This document shows, one piece after another, positions 18,102 through 28,000 of a stretch of 51,296 nucleotides of DNA (its first letter is position 1; each line of letters starts with the position of its first letter). The stretch lies in NCBI RefSeq assembly GCF_002246015.1, contig NZ_NOLJ01000005.1:541292-592587 (forward strand). The letters are read 5' to 3'. The notes below the pieces were generated by a model that searched no databases, had not been told where the DNA came from, and saw nothing but the letters and a program-made list of their open reading frames with translations. Source of the DNA: Nostoc sp. 'Peltigera membranacea cyanobiont' 210A (GTDB lineage Bacteria; Cyanobacteriota; Cyanobacteriia; Cyanobacteriales; Nostocaceae). The translations under genes were made by a program, and so were the position numbers.

Positions 18102-19577
18102 ATGTCTTCTAAAAAGACAGACGCTCTTTTGAATTGGTTGATAACTTTAACAGCTATATTTGGCTGCTCGTTGACTGTAATTTTCTTTGTTTTGTCCAAT
18201 ATTAAAGAATTGTCAATTCAAGAAAAAATCCAGTATAGAAACCAAGCTTTAACAACTACTGCAATAGTTTTTCTGGCATCGGCAGCAATGTTTAATACTT
18301 ATTATGCAGCAAGACGTGCCCAAGCGATGCAGAAGAGTGCGATCGCATCTGAGAAAAACTTAGAAATTGGCTTGCAAAACGCCAAACTCAATCAAGACAG
18401 ATTGATTGCAGAGCGCTTTATGGGCGCAATTGCCCAGTTAGGCCATGAAAAGGTGGAAACGCGGACAGGTGCAATTTATGCTTTAGAAAGGGTTGCTCAG
18501 GATTTTCCTCAAGAACACTGGACAATTATGGAAATCCTCACTGCCTTTGTGCGAGAGAATGCACCCATCCAGCACGTAAAAGGCGAGCAACAACAGCCGG
18601 AATATCAAGGAGCAATTTACTCAAGTCGGCGTCGAGGTGGGTCGCGTCCGACACCGCAGTTGGAGCAAAATCTCCATGAAGAATTCCCCAAAATACGCAC
18701 CGATATTCAAGCAGCCCTGACTGTTATTGGTAGGCGTAATTTACTCGAAGACCCAAAAGATCAAAAACTTGATTTACGTAACACCGACATTAGACAAGCA
18801 GACCTACTAAAAACTAACCTGCAACAAGCAGACCTGCGTGGGGCTGACTTGAGTGGGGCTGACCTGCGTGGGGCTGACTTAAGTGGATGTGACCTTAGTG
18901 GCGCTAAACTCATTAAGTCGATTCTTTATGAAACTAAATTACTAAAAGCTAGTTTATGTGGAGCCAACCTTTGTTGGGCTAACCTGAATCGTATTAACCT
19001 CTCTGGAGCAAACCTGCGTTCAGCCAACCTCTCTGGTGCAAGTCTGCGGGCAGCTAATTTACAAGGGGCGAACCTTTATAAAGCTAACTTGCAACAAGCG
19101 ACCTTAAAAATGGCTAACCTCTCTGGAGCAAAATTGTTTTTAGCTAACTTGCAAGGAGCAAAATTGGGTAAAGCCAACCTACACCAAACGGGTTTGATTG
19201 GTGCTAATCTTTGTGGGGCTAACTTAAATGGAGCTAACCTTTCTGGGGCTAATTTGAATGCAGCCAAACTCCACCAAACAGAAGTATATTTTGCCAATCT
19301 CTCAGAAGCTAGCTTAACGGAAGCTGACCTATATCAGGCTAATCTGATTGGAGCAAATCTTTATAGGGCAACCTTTTATCAAGCTAACCTGACTCAGGCA
19401 AACTTGATGGGAGCTAACTTTTCACAAGCTAATCTCAATGATGTCAAACTGGAAGGGACTATTTTGACAGGAGCGAAAAACTTAGAGTTACAGCAGATTA
19501 GAGAGGCACTTGGCGATCGCACCACTCGCCTACCTGATTATATCGAAGCACCGGCACATTGGCCGCAATTGGGTTAA
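18102..19577 (+). CDS. Membrane-anchored pentapeptide repeat protein (491 aa)
   Basis: Two N-terminal hydrophobic helices (about 13-33 and 47-66) are followed by a short helical linker. The shared regulatory-looking domain comes next: ERFMGAIAQLGHEKVETRTG, then HWTIMEILTAFVRENAP and RTDIQAALTVIGRR. About 240 residues of pentapeptide repeats (A-D/N-L-x-x) then run to residue 455. The end GDRTTRLPDYIEAPAHWP is a conserved tail of this subfamily. AAGGAAAA upstream supports the ATG. The repeat domain should lie in the cytoplasm, tethered to the membrane. It is one of a run of paralogs (17088, 18102, 19679) with a fourth at 38741. Confidence 0.9.
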   Translation: MSSKKTDALLNWLITLTAIFGCSLTVIFFVLSNIKELSIQEKIQYRNQALTTTAIVFLASAAMFNTYYAARRAQAMQKSAIASEKNLEIGLQNAKLNQDRLIAERFMGAIAQLGHEKVETRTGAIYALERVAQDFPQEHWTIMEILTAFVRENAPIQHVKGEQQQPEYQGAIYSSRRRGGSRPTPQLEQNLHEEFPKIRTDIQAALTVIGRRNLLEDPKDQKLDLRNTDIRQADLLKTNLQQADLRGADLSGADLRGADLSGCDLSGAKLIKSILYETKLLKASLCGANLCWANLNRINLSGANLRSANLSGASLRAANLQGANLYKANLQQATLKMANLSGAKLFLANLQGAKLGKANLHQTGLIGANLCGANLNGANLSGANLNAAKLHQTEVYFANLSEASLTEADLYQANLIGANLYRATFYQANLTQANLMGANFSQANLNDVKLEGTILTGAKNLELQQIREALGDRTTRLPDYIEAPAHWPQLG

Positions 19578-19678
19578 GCGATCGCAGCATCATTCGTTAT
19601 TTAGGCGCATTCTACCGTTTTCACTTAGTGCTATAGTTTTTACCAAAAGTCTCCGTAACAATTCTGGAGATGAACAAG

Positions 19679-20764
19679 ATGAAAGCTATGTCTGATAACA
19701 AGACAGACCCTCTGAGAAATTGGTTAATAATTCTACCATTTATATTTATTCTTTGCTTATTTATTGTTTTTTTAGCCTTTGTAAATGTTGAAGGTTTATC
19801 AACAGAGCAAAGGTTAGATTATGGAATTAAATCTTTAACAACGACTGGAACAATTTTTGTTGGAATTGCTGTATTCATCAATGCGTTCTATGCAGCTAAA
19901 CGTGCAGAAGCTATGGATAAAAGTGCTGAAGCTGCAAATGAGAGTGCTAAAGCTGCACTCCAAAATGCTAAAGCTGCACAAGACAAGCAAATCACAGAAC
20001 GCTTTGCAAAAGCTATTGAACAGCTTGGAAATGAAAAGATTGAAACGCGATTAGGGGCAATTTATACTTTAGAACGAATTGCCAAAGATTCCAAAGATGA
20101 TCACTGGACAATTATGGAAGTCCTCACGGCTTTTGTGCGAGAGAATGCGCCTTTGAAAAAAGACGAGGAGCAGGAATCACCAAAAATTTGCACCGATATT
20201 CAAGCAGCCCTTACCGTTATCGGACGACGCAATTGTAAAAATGACCTGGAAAATCAGAGATTGAATTTAGATAATATCAATATTAAGAGAGCACAACTTA
20301 AGGGAGCTAATCTGCAAGGGGCAGACCTCAGGGAAGCCAATCTGCAAAAGGCAGACCTCAGGGAAGCCAATCTGCAAGGGACAGACCTCAGAAAAGCCAA
20401 TCTGCAAGGGACAGACCTCAGAAAAGCCAATCTTCAAGGGGCAGTCCTTTGGCAAGCCAATCTTCAAGAGGCAGACCTCAGGAAAGCTAATCTTCAAGGG
20501 GCATTCCTTTGGCAAGCCAATCTGCAAAAGGCAGTCCTTTTGGAAGCCAATCTGCAAGGGACAGACCTCACGGAAGCCAATCTGCAAGGGGCAAAGCTCT
20601 GGGGAGCTAATCTGCAAGGGGCAAAGCTCTGGGGAGCCAATTTGCAAGGGACAGACCTCTGGGGAGCCGAAAATCTAGAACAACAGCAGATTGAAGAGGC
20701 AAAAGGCGATCGCACAACCATCCTACCGGAAAATCTTCAACCACCCGAACATTGGAAAGGTTAA
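19679..20764 (+). CDS. Membrane-anchored pentapeptide repeat protein (361 aa)
   Basis: It has the same architecture as the 18102 gene. Two membrane helices are followed by an alanine-rich linker (about 85-105) and the shared domain ERFAKAIEQLGNEKIETRLG, with HWTIMEVLTAFVRENAP and CTDIQAALTVIGRR after it. The pentapeptide repeats follow, ending in the GDRTTILPENLQPPEHW tail. Three in-frame ATGs (19670, 19679, 19688) are possible. The TGGAG motif at 19665-19669 abuts the first and is 9 bases from the second, so 19679 is preferred. The repeat region is a near-perfect 30-bp tandem array, which points to recent expansion. Confidence 0.9.
   Translation: MKAMSDNKTDPLRNWLIILPFIFILCLFIVFLAFVNVEGLSTEQRLDYGIKSLTTTGTIFVGIAVFINAFYAAKRAEAMDKSAEAANESAKAALQNAKAAQDKQITERFAKAIEQLGNEKIETRLGAIYTLERIAKDSKDDHWTIMEVLTAFVRENAPLKKDEEQESPKICTDIQAALTVIGRRNCKNDLENQRLNLDNINIKRAQLKGANLQGADLREANLQKADLREANLQGTDLRKANLQGTDLRKANLQGAVLWQANLQEADLRKANLQGAFLWQANLQKAVLLEANLQGTDLTEANLQGAKLWGANLQGAKLWGANLQGTDLWGAENLEQQQIEEAKGDRTTILPENLQPPEHWKG
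20306..20665 (+). repeat. 12 tandem 30-bp units inside the pentapeptide gene
   Basis: Twelve consecutive 30-bp units each encode two pentapeptides, ANLQ(G/K/E) followed by (A/T)xL(R/W/T)x. The first 15 bases (GC-AATCTGCAAGGG) are nearly constant and the second pentapeptide varies. The register never shifts, consistent with unequal crossing-over or slippage. Confidence 0.85.
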
Positions 20765-20799
20765 TCAGCTATTTCAGACTTGTGTATACACCGTAGCCT
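20762..20799. repeat. 38-bp direct repeat, left copy, before the ATPase gene
   Basis: It starts TAATCAGCTATTTCAGACTT and ends CACCGTAGCCT. It is repeated with a single A/G difference at 22385-22422. The two copies bracket the ATPase gene. Confidence 0.85.
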
Positions 20800-20964
20800 C
20801 GCTTGTGAGGAGGGGTTAGGGGTGGGGTTCATCTGAATTCTGTTTAATTAAACAGACAAAAGTAATCACTCAATCTGAAGAAGTTTTTTCCGAAATAGCC
20901 GCTTTATCGTCTGTATAATCACTGAAATGGGCAAGAGCGTTAGGCTGATTTCGGATAATTTGTG

Positions 20965-22269
20965 ATGAAACTAGATTTAGTCAGGTTTTTTCAAGCTTGC
21001 AACCCCAGTAAAACTCTGGTCGTGAGCAAACCGGAGGATAGACAATATTATATTGATTTCTCTAAAGTGCGTGGTGCCAAAATTATTGAGGAACTTGGGC
21101 GAACTATCACCCGCCTTTCACCTGAGCAGCCTACTTGTCAATTGTTTACCGGACATATCGGTTGTGGTAAATCCACTGAATTACTGCGGCTAAAGGCAGA
21201 ATTAGAGCAGCAGGGATTTCATGTGGTTTATTTCGAGTCTAGCCAAAGCCTGGATATGGCTGATATTGATGTTACAGATATTTTATTAGCAGTAGCTCGT
21301 GAGGTGAGTCAAAGTCTGGAAGCAATCAAAATTAACCTCAAACCAGGATACTTTAAAAATCTGTTTACCGAAATTTCTGAGTTTTTGCAAACGCCGCTAG
21401 ATATAGGGGTGGAGGCAGAATTATCTGTAGGTATTGCCAAGATTACCGCCAAAACTAAAGATAGTCCCAAACTTCGCGGTCAGTTACGGCAATATTTAGA
21501 ACCGCGCACCAATGGCATTTTAGAATCAATTAACAAAGAATTGCTCAAGCCTGCTAGAGAAAAACTCAAGCAGCAGGGTAAAAAAGGACTGGTGGTAATT
21601 ATAGATAATCTCGACAGAGTGGATAACTCTCAGAAACCTTCCGGTCATTACCAGCCAGAATATCTCTTTGTGGAACGGGGTGAACAGTTAAACCAGCTAA
21701 ATTGTCATGTTGTTTATACCATTCCGTTAGTGTTGATTTTTTCCAACGCTTTAGGAAGGTTAACAAATCGCTTTGGCGTAGACCCCAAGGTTTTGCCGAT
21801 GGTTCCTGTGCAATTACAAGATGGTTCGCAATTCTCACAGGGAATTGTACTGCTGCAACAGATGGTTATGGCGAGGGCTTTTCCTGGTGTCAGTTGGGAA
21901 CAAAGTCGGAATTTAATTACTGAGGTTTTTGATAGTCCTAATACTTTAGAGCGACTTTGCCAAGTTAGCGGTGGTCATTTGCGTAATTTGTTAATGTTAT
22001 TGTTTCGTTGTCTTCAGCAAGAAGACCCACCTTTGTCGCAAGAGTGCGTAAATAGAGTGATTAAACAGCGCCGCAATGAGCTAACTTTGGCAATTACGCC
22101 CGATGAATGGGAATTACTGCGTGAGGTAGCGCAAGAGAAAAACTTGAGAGGTCATGAAAGATACGAACTTTTGCTCCGCAGTATGTTTGTATTTGAATAC
22201 CGGAATGAGGATGGTTCGTGGTTTGATATCAATCCGATTTTGGCAGAAGCTAAGGAATTTAGGTTATAA
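20965..22269 (+). CDS. P-loop ATPase of a STAND-associated pair
   Basis: This 434-residue AAA/STAND-like ATPase has Walker A GHIGCGKST (about 63-71). Walker B-like LVVIIDNLDRV follows near 210-220, and a sensor-like HVVYTIPLVLIFS follows that. The tail (about 340-434) has helix-rich sequence, QVSGGHLRNLLMLLFRC and a winged-helix-like end. There are no membrane helices. GTG at 20962 is directly followed by the ATG used here. Downstream lies the split inactive-STAND/nSTAND/WD40 gene, and in other filamentous cyanobacteria such ATPases precede similar genes, so they probably act together. Flanking 38-bp direct repeats are at 20762 and 22385. The partner is unproven. Confidence 0.8.
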   Translation: MKLDLVRFFQACNPSKTLVVSKPEDRQYYIDFSKVRGAKIIEELGRTITRLSPEQPTCQLFTGHIGCGKSTELLRLKAELEQQGFHVVYFESSQSLDMADIDVTDILLAVAREVSQSLEAIKINLKPGYFKNLFTEISEFLQTPLDIGVEAELSVGIAKITAKTKDSPKLRGQLRQYLEPRTNGILESINKELLKPAREKLKQQGKKGLVVIIDNLDRVDNSQKPSGHYQPEYLFVERGEQLNQLNCHVVYTIPLVLIFSNALGRLTNRFGVDPKVLPMVPVQLQDGSQFSQGIVLLQQMVMARAFPGVSWEQSRNLITEVFDSPNTLERLCQVSGGHLRNLLMLLFRCLQQEDPPLSQECVNRVIKQRRNELTLAITPDEWELLREVAQEKNLRGHERYELLLRSMFVFEYRNEDGSWFDINPILAEAKEFRL

Positions 22270-22384
22270 ATCGGCGTATATGAAGAAATACCCCCCTTAA
22301 TCCCCCCTTATAAAGGGGGGAAACCGGAAAATCTTGTTCCCTCCCCTTTGCAAGGGGAGGGTTAGGGTGGGGTAAAACACTGGC

Positions 22385-22422
22385 TAATCAGCTATTTCAG
22401 ACTTGTGTGTACACCGTAGCCT
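22385..22422. repeat. 38-bp direct repeat, right copy, after the ATPase gene
   Basis: It is identical to 20762-20799 except for one base. Just upstream (22285-22375) are two C/G hairpins of the CCCCCCTT-AAGGGGGG type, common in Nostoc intergenic regions. Confidence 0.85.
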
Positions 22423-22472
22423 TTTAGGAGAGAGATTTAGAGAGAGGTTTTCCAGATACCCTGAAAAGTCAG

Positions 22473-22682
22473 GTGCGGGAGCTACATCAACAAGTGCGGG
22501 AGCTATATCAGCAAGTGCGGGAGCTACATCAACAAGTGCGGGAGCCATATCAACAAGTGCGGGAGCTATATCAGCAAGTGCGGGAGCTACATCAGCAAGT
22601 GCGGGAGCTATATCAGCAAGTGCGGGAGCCGTTTCAACAAGTGCGGGAGCCGTTTCAACAAGTGCGGGAACCGTGTCAGTTG
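22473..22682 (+). repeat. Ten tandem 21-bp units (heptad-encoding array)
   Basis: Ten head-to-tail 21-base units have the consensus GTGCGGGAGCTAYATCARCA plus A; the last is degenerate. There are no spacers, so this is not CRISPR. In one plus-strand frame each unit reads VRE(L/P)(H/Y/F)QQ, a heptad. That frame is open from 22428 to 22784 but lacks a convincing start and runs into low-complexity sequence. The unit length is a multiple of 3, so the other frames are open too (minus strand: PALVDVA-like). Confidence 0.9.
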
Positions 22683-22735
22683 TCATTTTCACAACTACAG
22701 CTTTTTACAACTAGCAGAAATCACCCGTCGTCTTT

Positions 22736-22764
22736 CCTGCCCCCTGCCTCCTGCCTCCTGCCCC
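22736..22764. repeat. Heptanucleotide STRR (CCTGCCY)n
   Basis: Four tandem CCTGCCC/CCTGCCT heptamers, with another partial run near 22789-22800. Heptanucleotide short tandem repeats are characteristic of heterocystous cyanobacteria. Confidence 0.6.
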
Positions 22765-22849
22765 ACTTCGGCTACGCTCAGTGACCACCTGCCCCCTGCC
22801 TCAAAACCCATAGCTTTGTACTTTATGCAAAAGAAAACTGCTGTATGTT

Positions 22850-23593
22850 ATGAGTAATCAGCAAGAGCCAGAAAATTTAGCCTTTGACAATGAGCATTCA
22901 TTGCAAACTCTGGTGCGAACAATTACCCTTTCTCAGGAAACATTTTCGCTGATTTTACTGCGCTGTAACTATGCTGATTTACGTCAGCGCATGGTAGAAC
23001 GCCTGCACCAATTATCTCCTGTAGACATTCGGGAAATTACTTTACCTGCATCAGTCAAAACGCTTTACACAAATATACGCGAACAACTCTTAGATGAACA
23101 GCCACCAGCATTAATGGTTTTTGGTTTGGAGTCGGTTAAAGATATTGATACAGTTCTGACTTCAGCTAACCAAGTGCGGGAGGAGTTTAGAAAAAACTTT
23201 CCCTTTCCGATATTGTTGTGGGTTAATGACCAAGTTCTGCAAAAATTTATTCGATTAGCAACTGATTTAGAGAATTGGGCAACTATCATTGAGTTTGAAA
23301 ATCCTACCGATGAGTTAGTCAACTTCCTTCAGCAAAAAACTGATGAAATCTTTGCTGGTGATGTAACGCCTAATCCCCAAATGTGCCGGGAACTTGAAAC
23401 CGCTCGTCAAGATTTGCACAACCGTCAAGAAGTATTAGAACCAGCACTTCAAGCAAGTTTAGAATTTGTGTTTGGCTTCAATGATTATCTACATGACCAT
23501 ATAGATACTGCTTTAGCACATTATCAACAGAGTTTGAGTTTTTGGCAACAAATTAACTATGGTTCTTCAGTACTTACTATGCTAAATTATTAG
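22850..23593 (+). pseudogene. 5' part of an IS-split STAND/WD40 gene: inactive NTPase-like domain plus TPR start
   Basis: The first 237 codons belong to the host gene; the final ten (GSSVLTMLNY) are read into the ISL3 element. Strand-like segments FSLILLRCN, DIREITLP, ALMVFGLES, FPILLWVND and WATIIEFE alternate with helices as in a P-loop NTPase. However, the Walker A loop is replaced by LRCNYADLRQR and the Walker B acidic residue sits in GLES, so it looks like an inactive STAND domain. Residues about 205-237 (ASLEFVFGFNDYLHDHIDTALAHYQQSLSFWQQI) begin a TPR. The gene continues in frame after the IS at 24998. The ATG has no strong ribosome-binding site (TGTATGTT upstream). Confidence 0.75.
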
Positions 23594-24995
23594 CTGCGAA
23601 GGTTAAAAAGTATAAAGAATTGCATAAAATATTTAGTAAAACTTTTGACATAATTGACTTAGGACGCAGATTCATTATTAACTGTAAGTACTAGAAAAGT
23701 ATTTTTTGTCTATTTACAGTTATGAACAGGAAACAAAATATTAAAATACTAACAGAGCTTCTAGATTTAAAAGATGTGAAAGTTATATCACATCGCCTTC
23801 ATGTCGGGATAGGAATGATTTTACAAATAGAATCAATAAAATCATACAGTACTTGTCCTCGCTGTGGTACAAAAAGCCATAGATTACATCAAAATCATCG
23901 ATACATTGTTAAAGATTTACCTTTCGGTGAGAAACCAGTATTTTTAGAAATAAATAGAAGACAATTCAAATGCGAAGAATGTAAAAAACCCTTTAGTGAG
24001 AATTTAGATTTCGTGAGCCAGAAAAGAACTTATACAAAACGGCTGGCACACAAGATAATACAAGAGGTAGTAGAAAACGATATCCACAGTGTAGCTGATC
24101 AAGGGATAGTGACAACAGAAGAAATAGAAAGAATGTTAAAAGACGCTTCGCTTGAATTATCTGATGACAAACCTTCTCTGATAAAAAGACTTGGAATCGA
24201 TGAGATAGCTCTGGTTAAGGGCAAGGGTAATTACTGCGCCGTACTAATAGATTTAGATACATCTAAGCTAGTAACTATTTTAAATGGGCGCACGCAAGAA
24301 GTAGTGAAGGAAACCCTTTTAGAATGGGGATATGAGGTCTTAGAACAAATTGAGGAAGTGAGTATAGATTTGTGGGTTGGTTATAAAAACGTTGTCACAG
24401 AATTAATGCCCAATGCTCAAGTAGTAGCAGATAGATTTCATGTAATGACACAGATTAATAAAGAATTAGATACACAGAGAAAACGAGAGAAACGGAGTCT
24501 AGAAGAATTAATTAAAAAAGCGCAATTATCAGCACAAAAAGCTGAATATGAAAAACTTTTATCGGGATTAAAAAATAGTAAGTACGTTTTACTTAAAAAT
24601 GAGTCAGACTTAAATGAAGAGCAAATAAATAAACTTTCTGAAGTCAAGAATGTATCTCCTGTCTTAAAAGAAATGCATGAATTAAAAGAAAAATTTAGAA
24701 AGATTTTTAATAAGACAGATAATTGGTATCCGGGAGTTTTTAAACTCGGTATGTGGTTATCGAAAGCTAAAAAATATTTTCCCAAGAGTAACAATACTAT
24801 TATCCGTTGGTTTGATGAGATAATTGCTTACTTTGATAATGGGACAAGTAGTGGTGCTGTGGAAGGTATTAATAACAAGATCAAGTTGATTAAACGTTCC
24901 GGTTATGGATTTAGAAACTTTGACAATTTCCGAGTTAGATGCTTATTGAATTGGCATTTTAACTATTAGTTAAGCATACTATGTACTGAAGAACC
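23561..24995 (+). mobile_element. Complete ISL3-family insertion sequence, 1435 bp
   Basis: The terminal inverted repeats begin GGTTCTTCAGTAC (23561) and end with its complement GTACTGAAGAACC (24995). Beyond these 13 perfect bases they continue with a few mismatches to about 27 bases (TATGCTxAA). One intact transposase gene fills the element. The flanking 8-mers (TTAACTAT on the left, AAAATTCT on the right) do not match, so the usual ISL3 8-bp target duplication is absent. Confidence 0.92.
23722..24969 (+). CDS. ISL3 family transposase
   Basis: This full-length 415-residue ISL3 transposase has an N-terminal zinc-finger module (CPRCGTKSHRLH at about 47-58, with CEECKKPF at about 92-99). A helix-turn-helix region follows. 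The DDE domain has GIDEIALVKG, then SIDLWVGYKNVV and ADRFHVM, and the conserved C-terminal SSGAVEGINNKIKLIKRSGYGF. No frameshift or stop is seen, so the element may still be mobile. The ATG at 23722 lies 161 bases inside the left end. The low G+C content differs from the host gene around it. Confidence 0.95.
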   Translation: MNRKQNIKILTELLDLKDVKVISHRLHVGIGMILQIESIKSYSTCPRCGTKSHRLHQNHRYIVKDLPFGEKPVFLEINRRQFKCEECKKPFSENLDFVSQKRTYTKRLAHKIIQEVVENDIHSVADQGIVTTEEIERMLKDASLELSDDKPSLIKRLGIDEIALVKGKGNYCAVLIDLDTSKLVTILNGRTQEVVKETLLEWGYEVLEQIEEVSIDLWVGYKNVVTELMPNAQVVADRFHVMTQINKELDTQRKREKRSLEELIKKAQLSAQKAEYEKLLSGLKNSKYVLLKNESDLNEEQINKLSEVKNVSPVLKEMHELKEKFRKIFNKTDNWYPGVFKLGMWLSKAKKYFPKSNNTIIRWFDEIIAYFDNGTSSGAVEGINNKIKLIKRSGYGFRNFDNFRVRCLLNWHFNY

Positions 24996-25057
24996 AAAAT
25001 TCTGAAACAATTGCTCAAGAGATTGCTGCTTCTGGTCGGGGACAAGATGTTAAGCGT

Positions 25058-28000
25058 TTGCGAGAAAGAATTGGCGGGACTGAGCATAAATTGACTGTAA
25101 TTCATGGTCAGTCAGGAGTCGGCAAAAGTTCAATTTTGCAGGGTGGGTTAATCCCGGCGTTGCAACAGGAAGCAATTGGTGAGCGAGATGCTTTACCGAT
25201 TTTGTTGCGAGTTTATACAGATTGGGTGGGGATGTTGGGGCGGTGTTTAGCTAAGGCTTTTGAGGAAGTTAGAGGTAGTCCATTATCTGTTAATCTGGAT
25301 TCCTCATCAGCTATTTTAGAACAATTGCGGAGAAATGCTGACCGGAATTTGTTGACGGTTTTAATGTTTGACCAGTTTGAGGAGTTTTTCTTCGTTTATC
25401 CAGACCAAAGTCAACGACGAGCATTTTATGAGTTTTTGCGCGTTTGTCTAGATATTCCTTTTGTCAAGATAATTCTGTCTTTGCGGGAAGATTATTTACA
25501 TTATTTATTAGAGTTAGACCGTCTGTTTAATTTGACTGCAATTAATAATAATATTCTTGATAAAAATATTCGCCATTATTTGGGTAACTTTTTGCCAGCC
25601 GATGCTATGTCTGTGGTGCAGAGTTTAACAGAACGCTCTCACTTTTATCTTGAACCTGCACTGATTGATGAATTAGTGCGGGATTTAGCAGGAGAATTGG
25701 GGGAGGTGCGCCCAATTGAGTTACAAATTGTGGGGACGCAATTGCAAACTGAGAAAATTACAACTTTAGATAAGTATCGTAAGTCTTGGACTAAAGAGAA
25801 ACTGGTTGAGCGATTTTTAGAAGAAGTAATTACAGACTGTGGCGCGGAGAATGAACAAGTTGCACGACTGGTTTTATATTTACTCACAGATGAAAATGGG
25901 ACTCGTCCCCTCAAGACTCATGCTGAGTTAGCCGCAGATTTGGCAGCAGAAGCCGATAAACTAGATTTGGTGTTAGAGATTCTTGTGGCATCAAGGTTAG
26001 TATTGCAATTACCAGAATCGCCGGCTGACCGTTATCAACTGGTGCATGATTACCTTGTGTCCTTTATTCGCCAACAGCAGGGCAATGAAATATTAGCAGA
26101 ATTAACTAGAGAGCGAGAACAACGCTTGCAAGCAGAAGAGAAGCTGAAGCTTGAACAAGATGCAAAGCAGATATTAGTTAATGCTCAACAAGAAGCCAAG
26201 CGACAAATTCGCCAAGGGCGGATGCAGTTGATGGTGAGTTCTGGTTTGGCGGTATGTCTATTATTATTCGCAGGTATATCATCTTTATATGCATTGAGTC
26301 AAATTCAAGTGGCTAAAGATGCTGATGGTAAAAAGCAACGGGCAGAAAATACAGTTAAAACGGCTCAAGCTGAATTGCAAGCTACGCAAAAAACACAGAT
26401 AGAATCACAGAAGAAAGCCCAAGAATTAGAAGCAAAAAAGAAAGATGCAGAGCAAAAGTTTGAAGCAGCGCAGAAAAATCAGCAAGTCGTAGATGCAAAA
26501 TTTAAGGCAGCACAGGTAGATTTAGGGAATGTAAAGCAGCAAGCAGCAGATTTACAAGATAAAAATTCTCAAGCAGAGGAAAAAATTCAAACAGCTAACA
26601 AACAAGTTAAAACTGCTCAAGAGAAAGCACAACAGGCAAATAGACAACAACAGGAAGCACAATCTAAAACTAAACAGGCTCAAACTATTTTGAGTCAAGC
26701 GCAAGCAGCGCTACAAGGAGCAGAAGCAGCACAAAAAGAAGCACAAAAGGGAACGGAATTAGAACGGGCAGGTGTTAATGCCTTAAGACAGTTTGAGTAT
26801 GCCGGCGAGTTAGAATCGCTGGTGGCAGCAATGCACAGTGGTAAAGAGTTAAAAACTTTGGTAAAAGATGGTCGCCCTTTAGAAAAATATCCAGCTATCA
26901 GCCCTATTTTTGCTTTGGATAGTATTCTCGATAAAATTAAAGAACTTAACCAGTTTCAAGGGCATCAAGATTGGGTCAGAAGTGTGAGTTTCAGCCCGGA
27001 CGGCAAAACCATCGCCACGGCATCAGATGACAAGACAGCGCGGTTGTGGACGCTCAACGGGCAACTGCTACAAGAATTCAAAGGGCATCAAGGCTATGTT
27101 TATAGTGTGAATTTCAGCCAGGACGGCAAAACCATCGCCACATCAGATGACAACACAGCGCGGTTGTGGACGCTCAACGGGCAACTGCTAAAAGAATTCA
27201 AAGGGCATCAAGGCATAGTCAGAAGTGTGAGTTTCAGCCCGGACGGCAAAACCATCGCCACGGCATCATTTGACAAGACAGCGCGGTTGTGGACGCTCAA
27301 CGGGCAACTGCTACAAGAATTCAAAGGGCATCAAGATTGGGTCATAAGTGTGAGTTTCAGCCCGGACGGCAAAACCATCGCCACATCACAAGACAAGACA
27401 GCGCGGTTGTGGACGCTCAACGGGCAACTGCTACAAGAATTCAAAGGGCATCAAGGCGAAGTCTTAAGTGTGAGTTTCAGCCCGGACGGCAAAACCATCG
27501 CCACGGCATCATTTGACAAGACAGCGCGGTTGTGGACGCTCAACGGGCAACTGCTACAAGAATTCAAAGGGCATCAAAGCTATGTTAATAGTGTGAGTTT
27601 CAGCCCGGACGGCAAAACTATCGCCACGGCATCAGATGACAAGACAGCGCGGTTGTGGACGCTCAATGGGCAACTGCTGCAAGAATTTAAAGGGCATCAA
27701 GGCATAGTCAGAAGTGTGAGTTTCAGCCCGGACGGCAAAACTATCGCCACGGCATCAGATGACAAGACAGCGCGGTTGTGGATGCTTAACAGGCAACTGC
27801 TACAAGAATTCAAAGGGCATCAAGGCTATGTCTCAAGTGTGAGTTTCAGCCCGGACGGCAAAACCATCGCCACATCACAAGACAACACAGCGCGGTTGTG
27901 GACGCTCAATGGGCAACTGCTGCAAGAATTTAAAGGGCATCAAGGCGAAGTCTTAAGTGTGAGTTTCAGCCCGGACGGCAAAACCATTGCCACGGCATCA

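Noticed and set aside
20267..20721. Minus-strand frames opposite the pentapeptide genes
   Set aside because: Mirror translations of the repeat DNA; the same happens at 17600-17848, 19076-19297 and 39610-39936.
22473..22682. CRISPR array
   Set aside because: Units are contiguous 21-mers with no spacers, and no cas genes are nearby.
22403..22784. Open frames on both strands across the 21-bp array as protein-coding genes
   Set aside because: They are open only because the unit is 21 bases; there is no conserved start, and the ends run into simple sequence. Kept as a repeat.
23553..25003. 8-bp target duplication of the ISL3 element
   Set aside because: The flanking octamers TTAACTAT and AAAATTCT do not match, so no duplication was claimed.
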